From Pseudomonas sp. KUIN-1 (GTDB lineage Bacteria; Pseudomonadota; Gammaproteobacteria; Pseudomonadales; Pseudomonadaceae), in assembly GCF_009176725.1 (NCBI RefSeq), contig NZ_AP020337.1, forward strand, positions 5,382,001-5,446,000: 64,000 bases of DNA. The letters run 5' to 3'. Both the position numbers and the translations under genes were made by a program. Numbering within the stretch: position 1 is the first letter of the stretch; each line of letters starts with the position of its first letter. The notes under the pieces are model-generated. The model was not told where the DNA came from, did no database searches, and saw only the letters and a program-made list of their open reading frames with translations. Shown one piece after another: positions 1 through 9,819 of this stretch.

Positions 1-2
1 GG

Positions 3-803
3 CAGCGTGAAGTGGTGCGCATCGTGCGCAAGATCGCGCAGTATTTCTATCCACAGCGCCAGACCCAGGTGATGAACGAAGGCTGGGCGACGTTCTGGCA
101 TTACACGCTGATGAATGATCTGTACGACGAAGGCCTGGTCACCGACGGCTTCATGATGGAGTTCCTGCAGTCGCACACCAGCGTGATTTTCCAGCCCGGT
201 TTCGACAGTCCGTATTACAGCGGTATCAATCCCTACGCGCTGGGCTTTGCCATGTATCAGGACATCCGCCGGATGTGCGAAAACCCTACTGACGAAGACC
301 GCCAGTGGTTTCCGGAAATTGCCGGCAGCGACTGGCTCACGGCGATCAAATTCGCAATGACCAGCTTCAAGGACGAGAGCTTCATCCTCCAGTACCTGTC
401 GCCCAAGGTGATTCGCGACCTCAAGCTGTTCAGCATCATGGACGACGACCAGCAGGAGGACCTGCTGGTGCCCGCCATTCATGATGAAAACGGCTATCGG
501 ACCATTCGCGAAATACTCGCTGCGCAGTACAACCTGGGCAATCGGGAGCCCAATGTGCAGATCTACAGCATCGACCGCCGAGGCGATCGCTCGCTGACCC
601 TGCGCCATCAACAGCACAATCGCAAACCACTCGGTGACTCGACAGACGAGGTGCTCAAGCACCTGCACCGGCTGTGGGGCTTTGACATCCACCTGGAAAC
701 CCTGCAGGGCGATCAGGTGGTCAAGACTCATCACGTCCCCCCGAAAGGCGAGCATGCCGACAGTGAATATCCCCGGCTTGATATGGCGGTCGTTCACCTT
801 TAA
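3..803 (+). CDS. SpoVR family protein, C-terminal part (5' end outside window)
   Basis: The frame is open to the left edge, so this is the 3' portion of a longer gene. The early residues KIAQYFYPQRQTQVMNEGWA followed by TFWHYT are the hallmark of the SpoVR/YcgB family; members are usually about 500 residues and about 265 are visible here. The family is named after a Bacillus sporulation cortex protein, but in gram-negative bacteria its role is poorly defined; E. coli ycgB is a stress-induced gene. The GTG at 12 is internal and not a real start. In Pseudomonas the gene normally follows yeaH and prkA, which would lie left of the window. A large hairpin with a T-run follows at 847-900. The family call is firm, the function is not. 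Confidence 0.9.
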   Translation, partial: QREVVRIVRKIAQYFYPQRQTQVMNEGWATFWHYTLMNDLYDEGLVTDGFMMEFLQSHTSVIFQPGFDSPYYSGINPYALGFAMYQDIRRMCENPTDEDRQWFPEIAGSDWLTAIKFAMTSFKDESFILQYLSPKVIRDLKLFSIMDDDQQEDLLVPAIHDENGYRTIREILAAQYNLGNREPNVQIYSIDRRGDRSLTLRHQQHNRKPLGDSTDEVLKHLHRLWGFDIHLETLQGDQVVKTHHVPPKGEHADSEYPRLDMAVVHL

Positions 804-846
804 GCACTAGGGGAATAGGGTTTTAAACGCTTGTTCATGCAGCTTT

Positions 847-900
847 AGCCTCCGCAAGTACGACACAAGGTTTATCCTGTCGCGCTTACGGAGGCTTTTT
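847..900 (+). promoter_or_regulatory. Long hairpin that terminates the SpoVR gene and covers the cca ribosome-binding site
   Basis: AGCCTCCGCAAG (847-858) pairs with CTTACGGAGGCT (885-896) with one mismatch. Inside the loop CGACA (861-865) pairs with TGTCG (878-882). The stem is followed by TTTTT and then directly by the cca ATG at 901. The GGAGG Shine-Dalgarno of cca is part of the 3' arm. The shape fits an intrinsic terminator, and translation of cca from any read-through RNA would be masked. Pairing is seen directly; the regulatory role is inference. Confidence 0.55.
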
Positions 901-2127
901 ATGCAGATTTATAAAGTGGGCGGTGCTGTACGCGACCGTCTTCTGGGTCAACCTGTCACGGACATCGACTGGGTCGTGGTCGGCGCAAGCACCGAGGACA
1001 TGCTGATCAAGGGCTATCGCCCGGTCGGTACAGATTTCCCGGTGTTTTTGCATCCGCTGACCAATGAGGAATACGCGCTGGCACGCACCGAGCGCAAGAG
1101 CGGCGTGGGCTATGGGGGCTTTATTTTCCACGCCAGCCCCGAGGTGACGCTTGAGCAGGATTTGATTCGGCGTGACCTGACCATCAATGCCATGGCTGAA
1201 GACAAGGACGGCAATTTAACCGATCCCTACAACGGCCAGAAGGATTTGCAAGCGCGGATATTGCGTCACGTTTCACCCGCATTCGCCGAAGATCCGCTCC
1301 GGGTCTTGCGTGTGGCTCGATTCGCAGCACGCTACGCCGGTTACGGTTTTACCATCGCGCCCGAGACCCTGGGACTGATGCGACAGCTCAGTGCATCCGG
1401 CGAACTCAAGGCGCTGACTGCCGAGCGAAGCTGGAAGGAAATCTCGCGCGCGCTCATGGAAGAACAGCCTCAGGTGTTCATTCAGGTGCTGCACGACTGC
1501 GGCGCGCTCAAAGAGCTGATGCCCGAAGTCGAAGCGTTGTTCGGTGTACCGCAGCCGGCGGCGCATCACCCGGAAATAGACACCGGCGTACACGTGCTCA
1601 GTGTTCTTGAGCAATCCGCACGCCACAAACACCCGCTGACGGTGCGCTGGGCCTGCTTGCTGCACGACCTCGGTAAAGGGCTGACGCCGGAAGCCGAATG
1701 GCCAAGGCACATCGCTCATGAACACACCGGCCTGCGCCTGATAAAAGCGGTCAACGAGCGTTTTCGTGTGCCGAGGGACTGCCAGGAACTGGCGCTGCTG
1801 GTCGGCCAGTACCATACCCACGGCCACCGTGCGCTGGAGTTGAAACCTTCGACCCTGCTGGAGTTGCTGCAAAGCTTCGACGTCTACCGCCGCCCGCAGC
1901 GCTTTGAAGAGTTCATTGCGGCGTGCGAGATGGACGCCCGAGGACGTCACGGCTTCGAACAACGCAGTTATCCACAGGCCGACTACCTGCGCGGCGCCGC
2001 CGAGGCCGCACGCGCGGTATCAGTACAGCCGTTGCTGGAACAGGGTCTGAAGGGCAAGGAACTGGGTGACGCGCTGAAGAACGAGCGCTTGAAGGCACTG
2101 AAAACCTACAAGACCAGCACTGTGTGA
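901..2127 (+). CDS. cca: CCA-adding tRNA nucleotidyltransferase
   Basis: Adds or repairs the 3' CCA of tRNAs. The N-terminus has the class II nucleotidyltransferase signature KVGGAVRDRLLG followed by DIDW (metal-binding D-x-D), then the RRDLTINAMA and DPLRVLRVARFAARY elements that read the incoming base and bind tRNA. An HD phosphohydrolase domain sits around residues 225-330 (CLLHDLGKG, later HEHTG), as in gamma-proteobacterial multifunctional Cca proteins. The length of 408 residues is typical. ATG at 901 is preceded by GGAGG inside a hairpin (see 847-900). It stands alone, convergent with the folate genes downstream. About 100 bp follow before folK, containing GC-rich repeat-like DNA with no gene. 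Confidence 0.97.
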   Translation: MQIYKVGGAVRDRLLGQPVTDIDWVVVGASTEDMLIKGYRPVGTDFPVFLHPLTNEEYALARTERKSGVGYGGFIFHASPEVTLEQDLIRRDLTINAMAEDKDGNLTDPYNGQKDLQARILRHVSPAFAEDPLRVLRVARFAARYAGYGFTIAPETLGLMRQLSASGELKALTAERSWKEISRALMEEQPQVFIQVLHDCGALKELMPEVEALFGVPQPAAHHPEIDTGVHVLSVLEQSARHKHPLTVRWACLLHDLGKGLTPEAEWPRHIAHEHTGLRLIKAVNERFRVPRDCQELALLVGQYHTHGHRALELKPSTLLELLQSFDVYRRPQRFEEFIAACEMDARGRHGFEQRSYPQADYLRGAAEAARAVSVQPLLEQGLKGKELGDALKNERLKALKTYKTSTV

Positions 2128-2225
2128 CGCGGAGCGTGAGGAACGAGAGGTGTCCGGGGGAGCACCTTTCGTACCTATGCGCAGCCATGGACGCTCTGCA
2201 CTCGGGCTGAAAGACGAGGATGACC

Positions 2226-2750
2226 TCAGCTACGCAGCAAATCCTCAGGCGTCAGTGCCAACCCACGCCATTCAAACGCCACCGGCCAAAGCTGCTGATC
2301 GATCTGCGCGTCAGCCCAGAGTTTGCTGAAGGCAATGCCCACACCGGGATGCAGACGTTCAGGGGCAATCAACGCCAATGGCCGCAACACAAAGGCATTC
2401 TTCAGAATTTCCGCCCTCGGCAAGATCAGCCCGTCGAAATTACCGACCTGCTCGCCGTACAGCAGCACATCGATATCCAGCGGCAAACCTTTGCGATCCG
2501 GGGCGTAGCGGCCATTGTCCGCTTCGATGAATTTCAGGCGACGATCCAGCTCCATCAGGGGCAAATCAGTCAGCGCCGATACGACGAGATTGAAGAACGG
2601 CCCGCTCTTGATACCCACGGCATGGCTTTCAAAAACCGGCGAACAGCTCAGATCGGTCAGGAAGCCATCCAGCGCATCGAGCCCCGCAATCAGGTGGCGC
2701 TCACGCTCGATGTTGCTCCCCAGGCCGAGGAAAATCCGCGTCAGCGACAT
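2226..2750 (-). CDS. folK: 2-amino-4-hydroxy-6-hydroxymethyldihydropteridine pyrophosphokinase
   Basis: Transfers pyrophosphate from ATP to hydroxymethyldihydropterin, the step before dihydropteroate synthase in folate synthesis. The 174 residues are the family's usual size. The GLGSN start, the NLVVSALTDL strand and the PLDIDVLLYG motif (metal- and substrate-binding D-x-D) are all present. It overlaps the 3' end of folB by 10 bp, so the two are cotranscribed and translationally coupled. P. aeruginosa has the same folB-folK order between plsY and cca. It is probably the second folK-like paralogue rather than the one near panB; that is inference from memory. Confidence 0.93.
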   Translation of the reverse strand: MSLTRIFLGLGSNIERERHLIAGLDALDGFLTDLSCSPVFESHAVGIKSGPFFNLVVSALTDLPLMELDRRLKFIEADNGRYAPDRKGLPLDIDVLLYGEQVGNFDGLILPRAEILKNAFVLRPLALIAPERLHPGVGIAFSKLWADAQIDQQLWPVAFEWRGLALTPEDLLRS

Positions 2751-3094
2751 CCGCGCTCGATCTCCACGCCCACACCGGCAGCGGCCGCTACCGCACCGGG
2801 CTTGGTCAGTTTCAGGCGCAGCCAGGGAATATTGAATTCACCCATCAGCACTTCAGCCAGTCGCTCGGCGAAGGTCTCCACCAACTGGAACTGTGCCTGC
2901 TCGGCGAACGCCTGAATACGTGTCGAGACACTGGCGTAGTCGAGGGCCTTGCTCAGATCGTCGCCTGCGGCTGCGGGGCGATTGTCCCAGGCGAAGCTGA
3001 GGTCCAGACGCAGGCACTGACGAATGCCGCGCTCCCAGTCATAGGCGCCAATGACCGTATCGACCTCAAGGCCCTCGATGAAAACTCTGTCCAA
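2741..3094 (-). CDS. folB: Dihydroneopterin aldolase
   Basis: Converts dihydroneopterin to 6-hydroxymethyldihydropterin and glycolaldehyde in folate synthesis. The 117-residue length is right for the small octameric enzyme. The N-terminal substrate-binding stretch (GAYDWERGIRQ, with the conserved Glu) and the C-terminal LKLTKPGAV with the catalytic Lys are visible. It is the first gene of a folB-folK pair, divergent from plsY with about 75 bp between the start codons, which must hold both promoters. Confidence 0.94.
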   Translation of the reverse strand: MDRVFIEGLEVDTVIGAYDWERGIRQCLRLDLSFAWDNRPAAAGDDLSKALDYASVSTRIQAFAEQAQFQLVETFAERLAEVLMGEFNIPWLRLKLTKPGAVAAAAGVGVEIERGCR

Positions 3095-3168
3095 GCACTA
3101 CTCTCCACTGCACGACAAGGGCGCGATGCGCCGTTAGAATCAGGGCATCCTCGCCCGGAATGGTTCGC

Positions 3169-3738
3169 ATGTTTTGGTTACTGGCCACCTTCGCCTACCT
3201 GCTTGGCTCGCTGTCCTTCGCCATCCTGCTCAGCCGCCTGAGCGGCAGGCCGGACCCGCGCGCCAGTGGCTCCGGCAATGCCGGCGCGACCAACATGCTG
3301 CGTCTGGCCGGGAAAAAACTCGCCATCCTGACCCTGCTCGGCGACCTCTGCAAAGGCCTGGTACCGATCCTGATCGCCAGCACCTTGAGCATGGACATCG
3401 CACAACAGGGCTGGATCGGCGTCTGCGCAGTGCTGGGCCATCTGTTCCCGGTGTACTTCCGCTTCCGCGGTGGCAAAGGCGTAGCGACCGCCGCCGGTGT
3501 GCTGCTGGGCCTGTATCCGCCCGCCGCTGCCCTGGCGATAGTCGCCTGGCTGCTGACGCTCTACCTGACCCGCACCAGCTCGCTTGCCGCCCTGATCGCC
3601 ACACCCCTGACCCTGCCATTGCTGGCGTGGCAGGAGCCTCATGCGCTGCTGCCGATGAGCGTGTTGACCCTGCTCATCGTCTGGCGCCATCGCGGCAATC
3701 TACGCGACCTGCTCGCCGGGCGCGAACGACATTTCTGA
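3169..3738 (+). CDS. plsY: Glycerol-3-phosphate acyltransferase (acyl-phosphate dependent)
   Basis: Inner-membrane enzyme that uses acyl-phosphate to acylate sn-glycerol-3-phosphate, the first step of phospholipid synthesis. The three PlsY motifs are present: SGNAGATNMLR, LCKGLVP and GHLFPVYFRFRGGKG. Five hydrophobic spans fit the usual topology. I place the start at the ATG at 3169 (MFWLLATFAYLLG), which matches the family N-terminus; the in-frame ATG at 3160 adds only MVR and cannot be excluded. It is divergent from folB and convergent with tsaD, as in P. aeruginosa. Confidence 0.95.
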   Translation: MFWLLATFAYLLGSLSFAILLSRLSGRPDPRASGSGNAGATNMLRLAGKKLAILTLLGDLCKGLVPILIASTLSMDIAQQGWIGVCAVLGHLFPVYFRFRGGKGVATAAGVLLGLYPPAAALAIVAWLLTLYLTRTSSLAALIATPLTLPLLAWQEPHALLPMSVLTLLIVWRHRGNLRDLLAGRERHF

Positions 3739-3761
3739 GGCGTACCCCGCCTGGTCTGCCG

Positions 3762-4787
3762 TCACAGCCCCGACAACTGCTCCATGGGCCAGCGTGCCTG
3801 CACGCTGATGCTCAAATCTTCCTTCTGCCCGACCTGCAAACGCTGGCACCCGGCAAACGCGATCATCGCGCCGTTATCGGTACAAAACTCGGGCCGTGCG
3901 TAATAGACATGGCCGCGCAGGTCGCCAAGCATGCTTTCCAGCGAAGCGCGCAGTGCCTTGTTGGCGCTGACGCCACCGGCAATCACCAGGCTCTTGAGGC
4001 CGGTCTGCTTGAGCGCGCGCTTGCATTTGATGGTCAAAGTCTCCACTACCGCCTGCTGGAAGGCCAGAGCGATGTCGCAGCGGGTTTGCTCACTGTCGTC
4101 TCCAGCATTCCGGCATTGCTGCCAGGTATTGAGCGCAGAGGTTTTCAGGCCGCTGAAGCTGAATTCCAGCCCGGGACGATCGGTCATCGGCCGAGGGAAG
4201 ACAAACCGCCCCGCCACACCCTGCATGGCCGCCTTTGAAATCTCCGGGCCGCCGGGGTACTGCATGCCCATCATCTTGGCGGTCTTGTCGAAGGCCTCGC
4301 CTGCGGCATCATCCAGCGTCTCGCCCAGCAGTTCGTACTGACCGATGCCGTCGACGCGCACCAGTTGCGTATGGCCGCCCGACACCAGCAAGGCGACGAA
4401 CGGGAACTGTGGCGGGTTTTCTTCCAGCATCGGGGCCAGCAGATGACCTTCCATGTGATGCACGCCCAGCGCCGGGATATCCCAGGCGAACGCCAGTGCC
4501 TGAGCGCACGAAGCGCCGACCAGCAAGGCGCCGACCAATCCAGGGCCGGCCGTGTAGGCAATGGCGTCGATATCAGTGGCCACGCAGTCCGCCTCGGCCA
4601 GTGTCTGGCGAATCAGGGGCAGCATGCGCTTGACGTGATCGCGCGAAGCCAGCTCCGGTACCACACCGCCATAGGCACGATGCAGGTCGATCTGGCTGAA
4701 TAATGCGTCCGCAAGCAAACCGCGTTCGCTGTCGTATAACGCGACGCCGGTTTCGTCGCAGGAGGTTTCTAATCCCAGTACTAGCAT
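3762..4787 (-). CDS. tsaD: tRNA N6-threonylcarbamoyladenosine transferase
   Basis: Catalytic subunit for t6A at position 37 of ANN-decoding tRNAs, acting with TsaB, TsaE and TsaC. At 341 residues it is full length. The ASKHA-fold features are visible: GLETSCDETGVALYD at the N-terminus, the metal-binding HHMEGH, LVSGGHTQLV, and GGVSANKALR near the C-terminus. It is divergent from rpsU with about 200 bp between the starts, the normal Pseudomonas arrangement. Confidence 0.97.
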   Translation of the reverse strand: MLVLGLETSCDETGVALYDSERGLLADALFSQIDLHRAYGGVVPELASRDHVKRMLPLIRQTLAEADCVATDIDAIAYTAGPGLVGALLVGASCAQALAFAWDIPALGVHHMEGHLLAPMLEENPPQFPFVALLVSGGHTQLVRVDGIGQYELLGETLDDAAGEAFDKTAKMMGMQYPGGPEISKAAMQGVAGRFVFPRPMTDRPGLEFSFSGLKTSALNTWQQCRNAGDDSEQTRCDIALAFQQAVVETLTIKCKRALKQTGLKSLVIAGGVSANKALRASLESMLGDLRGHVYYARPEFCTDNGAMIAFAGCQRLQVGQKEDLSISVQARWPMEQLSGL

Positions 4788-4985
4788 GGGGTTGCGCCTT
4801 GTAGGGGGCAGATTTGAAGGCGCGCATAATAGTCGCCGACCGAGGTGCCGACCAGCGGTTTTCGATCAGAGGCTTTGCATTCCTCTCAATGAGGGGTTAA
4901 CATCCGCAACCCTTAAAAACCGACGTACTTTTGTGCAGTGTTTGCACTGAGCGTTGACCCCGGTAATGAATGAAGGTAGCTCTGG

Positions 4986-5201
4986 ATGCCAGCCGTCAAA
5001 GTTAAAGAGAACGAACCCTTCGACGTAGCTCTGCGTCGTTTCAAGCGCTCCTGCGAAAAAGCCGGTGTTCTGGCTGAAGTTCGTAGCCGCGAATTTTACG
5101 AGAAGCCGACTTCGGAGCGTAAGCGCAAGGCAGCAGCTGCTGTCAAACGCCACGCCAAGAAAGTCCAGCGCGAACAGCGCCGCGCCGTTCGTCTGTATTA
5201 A
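4986..5201 (+). CDS. rpsU: 30S ribosomal protein S21
   Basis: Small basic 71-residue protein ([20 protein letters not shown]), identical in size and pattern to gamma-proteobacterial bS21, which aids mRNA-16S rRNA base pairing at initiation. It is the first gene of the rpsU-dnaG-rpoD macromolecular-synthesis operon. The 200-bp divergent region upstream should carry its promoter; I do not see a LexA box there, unlike what is described for E. coli. An inverted repeat lies about 30 bp downstream and may reduce read-through into dnaG. Confidence 0.98.
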
Positions 5202-5232
5202 TTTACAGACCTTCGTCGCAAGCTTCTGCCTT

Positions 5233-5279
5233 GCCCGGCCAACCAGCCGGGCTGTCGGCAGTTACAGCTTCGCTGTTTT
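5233..5279 (+). terminator. Two hairpins between rpsU and dnaG (internal attenuating terminator)
   Basis: GCCCGGC (5233-5239) pairs with GCCGGGC (5246-5252) over a six-base loop. A second small hairpin, ACAGC-TTC-GCTGT (5264-5276), is followed by TTTT. In E. coli the same gap holds a partial terminator (T1) that makes S21 more abundant than primase, so the same role is likely. The rest of the 476-bp gap (to 5677) contains no convincing gene. The yqeY-like gene that P. aeruginosa has here is absent. A further inverted repeat (TCGGTC near 5368, GACCGA near 5395) may be structural. Confidence 0.5.
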
Positions 5280-5677
5280 GCGTTCGCCTTATTGATTGAC
5301 CCTGTCCAGGCCGCCGATGCGACTCAGACATTCATTCAAGCACGTCCAGCCTGCTCACAGGCTACATCGGTCATGCCCACTCGGGCAGCACATCGACCGA
5401 TGACAAGACGAGTATGCCTTGATGACTTCGCAAGAAGCTCAGCCAAGGCAGCGTCTCCGTGTCCCCAGGCTCTGACCACTCGCGTGGGCAGCGAAGCTTG
5501 GCCTTTCCGATCCTCTCGCGGGATCAAGCTTTATTCCTTTCAGGCCAACACCGTCCTTCGGATGCAAAGACGTGCCCGTTTATTGCCGACGTCTTCAAAA
5601 AAGACGGCTGACAGGCTGACGGAACGCTCGTAGAGTCGTCCGATACTTTTGCACCACGCTTGAATGATGAGAACGCC

Positions 5678-7633
5678 ATGGCCGGGCTGATTCCCCAGAG
5701 CTTTATCGACGACCTTCTGAACCGCACCGATATTGTCGATGTTGTCAGTTCGCGCGTGCAGCTCAAGAAAGCCGGGAAGAATTACACCGCGTGCTGCCCG
5801 TTCCACAAAGAGAAAACCCCCTCTTTCAGCGTCAGCCCGGACAAGCAATTCTATTACTGCTTCGGTTGCGGCGCAGGCGGCAACGCGCTCGGCTTCATCA
5901 TGGACCACGACAACCTGGACTTCCCCCAGGCTGTCGAAGACCTGGCCAAGGCCGCCGGCATGGAAGTGCCTCGCGAACAAAGCGTAAAAGGCCAGAAGCC
6001 CCGGCAACCGACCGATTCCCCGCTCTACCCGCTGCTGACCGCCGCCGCCGAGTTCTATCGCCAGGCCCTGAAAAGCCACCCGTCACGCAAGGCTGCGGTG
6101 GATTACCTCAAGGGCCGCGGGCTGTCCGGCGAAATCGCCAGAGACTTTGGCCTGGGCTTCGCCCCTCCCGGCTGGGACAACCTGTACAAGCACCTGAGCA
6201 GCGACTCCTTGCAGCAAAAGGTGATGATCGATGCCGGGCTGCTGATCGAGAACGCCGAAACCGGCAAACGCTACGACCGCTTCCGCGACCGGGTGATGTT
6301 TCCGATCCGTGATTCGCGCGGGCGCGTCATTGCCTTTGGCGGCCGCGTACTGGGTGATGACAAACCCAAGTACCTGAACTCCCCGGAAACACCGGTGTTC
6401 CACAAGGGTCAGGAGCTGTACGGGCTGTTCGAGGCGCGCAAATTCAATCGCAACCTCGATGAAATCATCGTCGTTGAAGGCTACATGGACGTCATCGCCC
6501 TGGCCCAGCAAGGCTTGCGCAATGCCGTGGCGACGCTGGGTACTGCAACCAGCGAAGAGCATTTGAAGCGCCTGTTCAGGGTGGTGCCCAACGTGCTGTT
6601 CTGCTTCGACGGCGATCAGGCCGGACGCAACGCTGCATGGCGTGCGCTGGAAGCGACCCTGTCGAACCTGCAGGACGGACGCCGGGCGCGCTTTCTGTTT
6701 CTTCCCGAAGGCGAAGACCCGGACACGCTGGTGCGCTCCGAAGGCACCGACGCGTTCAAGGCACGCATCAATCAGCACGCGCAGCCGCTGGCCGATTATT
6801 TTTTCGAGCAACTGACCAAAGAGTCCGACCCGCGCTCGCTGGAGGGCAAGGCGCACATGGCCACCCTCGCCGCGCCATTGATCGACAAAGTGCCCGGCGC
6901 GAACCTGCGTATTCTGATGCGTCAGCGCCTGACCGAAATTACCGGGCTGACCGGCGAGGCCGTCAGCCAGCTGGTGCAGAGCGCGCCGGCAGAGGCGCCA
7001 CCGAGCTACGACCCGTATGTCGACTACGACGCCATGCCTGATTTTGCCGATTACCAGCCACAAGGCGGTTACGAGCCTCAGCAGGAATGGACGCAAAAGA
7101 AAACCGGCGGTCAGAATCAAAAAAAATGGGACAACAAATCCTGGGGCAAAAAAGGCAAGCGCCAGGACTTCGAACCTCGAACGCCGCGTGTACCCACCGC
7201 CGTCGAGCCGCCCATGCAGGCCGCACTGAGAACCTTGCTGCATCACCCCGAATTGGCGGAAAAGGTCGAAAATGCCAGCCATTTCGCTGCAGAAGACCAA
7301 TCCAACGCACAACTGCTGGTCGCTCTTATCGAGGCCCGGCAAAAGAATCCGAACCTTCGGTCGTTACAGTTGATAGCGCGATGGCACGGGACTGAACAGG
7401 GCCGCTTGCTGCGCGCACTGGCAGAAAAGGAATGGCTGATTGAGGCCGATAACCTTGAACAACAGTTTTTCGACACTATAACTAGCTTATCCGCTCGCCA
7501 GCGCGAGCGCAGTCTGGAACATCTGATCAGCAAGGCTCGGCAGACCGAGCTGAGCGCAGAAGAGAAAATTCAGCTTAGGGAACTGCTAAATCGCAATGTT
7601 CCCGCACAAACCCCGACCTCAACTGGCGCGTGA
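5678..7633 (+). CDS. dnaG: DNA primase
   Basis: Makes RNA primers for replication. Start chosen at the ATG of MAGLIPQSFIDDLL, the conserved Pseudomonas N-terminus; the frame continues upstream only to a TTG. The CHC2 zinc motif is near residues 40-65 (CCPFHKEKTPSF, YYCFGCGAGG). The TOPRIM catalytic core follows: VVEGYMDVIAL and CFDGDQAGRNAA. The C-terminal helicase-binding domain comes after a low-complexity, Gln/Lys/Gly-rich linker (roughly residues 440-510). At 651 residues it is normal for Pseudomonas. Second gene of the rpsU-dnaG-rpoD operon, with 67 bp to rpoD. Confidence 0.97.
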   Translation: MAGLIPQSFIDDLLNRTDIVDVVSSRVQLKKAGKNYTACCPFHKEKTPSFSVSPDKQFYYCFGCGAGGNALGFIMDHDNLDFPQAVEDLAKAAGMEVPREQSVKGQKPRQPTDSPLYPLLTAAAEFYRQALKSHPSRKAAVDYLKGRGLSGEIARDFGLGFAPPGWDNLYKHLSSDSLQQKVMIDAGLLIENAETGKRYDRFRDRVMFPIRDSRGRVIAFGGRVLGDDKPKYLNSPETPVFHKGQELYGLFEARKFNRNLDEIIVVEGYMDVIALAQQGLRNAVATLGTATSEEHLKRLFRVVPNVLFCFDGDQAGRNAAWRALEATLSNLQDGRRARFLFLPEGEDPDTLVRSEGTDAFKARINQHAQPLADYFFEQLTKESDPRSLEGKAHMATLAAPLIDKVPGANLRILMRQRLTEITGLTGEAVSQLVQSAPAEAPPSYDPYVDYDAMPDFADYQPQGGYEPQQEWTQKKTGGQNQKKWDNKSWGKKGKRQDFEPRTPRVPTAVEPPMQAALRTLLHHPELAEKVENASHFAAEDQSNAQLLVALIEARQKNPNLRSLQLIARWHGTEQGRLLRALAEKEWLIEADNLEQQFFDTITSLSARQRERSLEHLISKARQTELSAEEKIQLRELLNRNVPAQTPTSTGA

Positions 7634-7700
7634 GGTCATAGCTCGGGTATAATCCTCGGCTTGTTTTTTGCCCGCCAAGACCTTCAGTGGATAGGGTGTT

Positions 7701-9551
<1,851 letters not shown>

Positions 9552-9569
9552 TCGCACCCGCGAGTCAAC

Positions 9570-9595
9570 AAAACCCCCGGCATGCCGGGGGTTTT
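9570..9595 (+). terminator. Intrinsic terminator of the rpsU-dnaG-rpoD operon
   Basis: AAAACCCCCGGC pairs perfectly with GCCGGGGGTTTT around a two-base centre, and the T-rich 3' arm is immediately followed by GCGTTT. It starts 19 bp after the rpoD stop. The next 220 bp to the GGDEF gene hold no ORF. Confidence 0.93.
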
Positions 9596-9819
9596 GCGTT
9601 TCCGGGCAGAAGAAAATTCAAAATTTGCAGGCCCAGTTGTCAATTCACCGAATCAATAAGAGGTCAGACATCAGTCTAATTGCAGCGCCTGAAAAATTGA
9701 CCTACAACTATGTATCACACCAGACACCAGCGCTCTTCGAATCAAGCCTTGGATCATTGTAGTTACAAGGTTACGCCACACCATCATCAGCGATAGTCAG
9801 ACACGGACGTAAGCCGCAT

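Noticed and set aside
3174..4238. 354-codon plus-strand ORF over plsY and tsaD
   Set aside because: It is a different frame of plsY running antisense through tsaD, both of which are secure genes.
5292..5633. 113-codon ORF between rpsU and dnaG
   Set aside because: Composition and lack of any domain or ribosome-binding site suggest chance; it is not a yqeY homologue.
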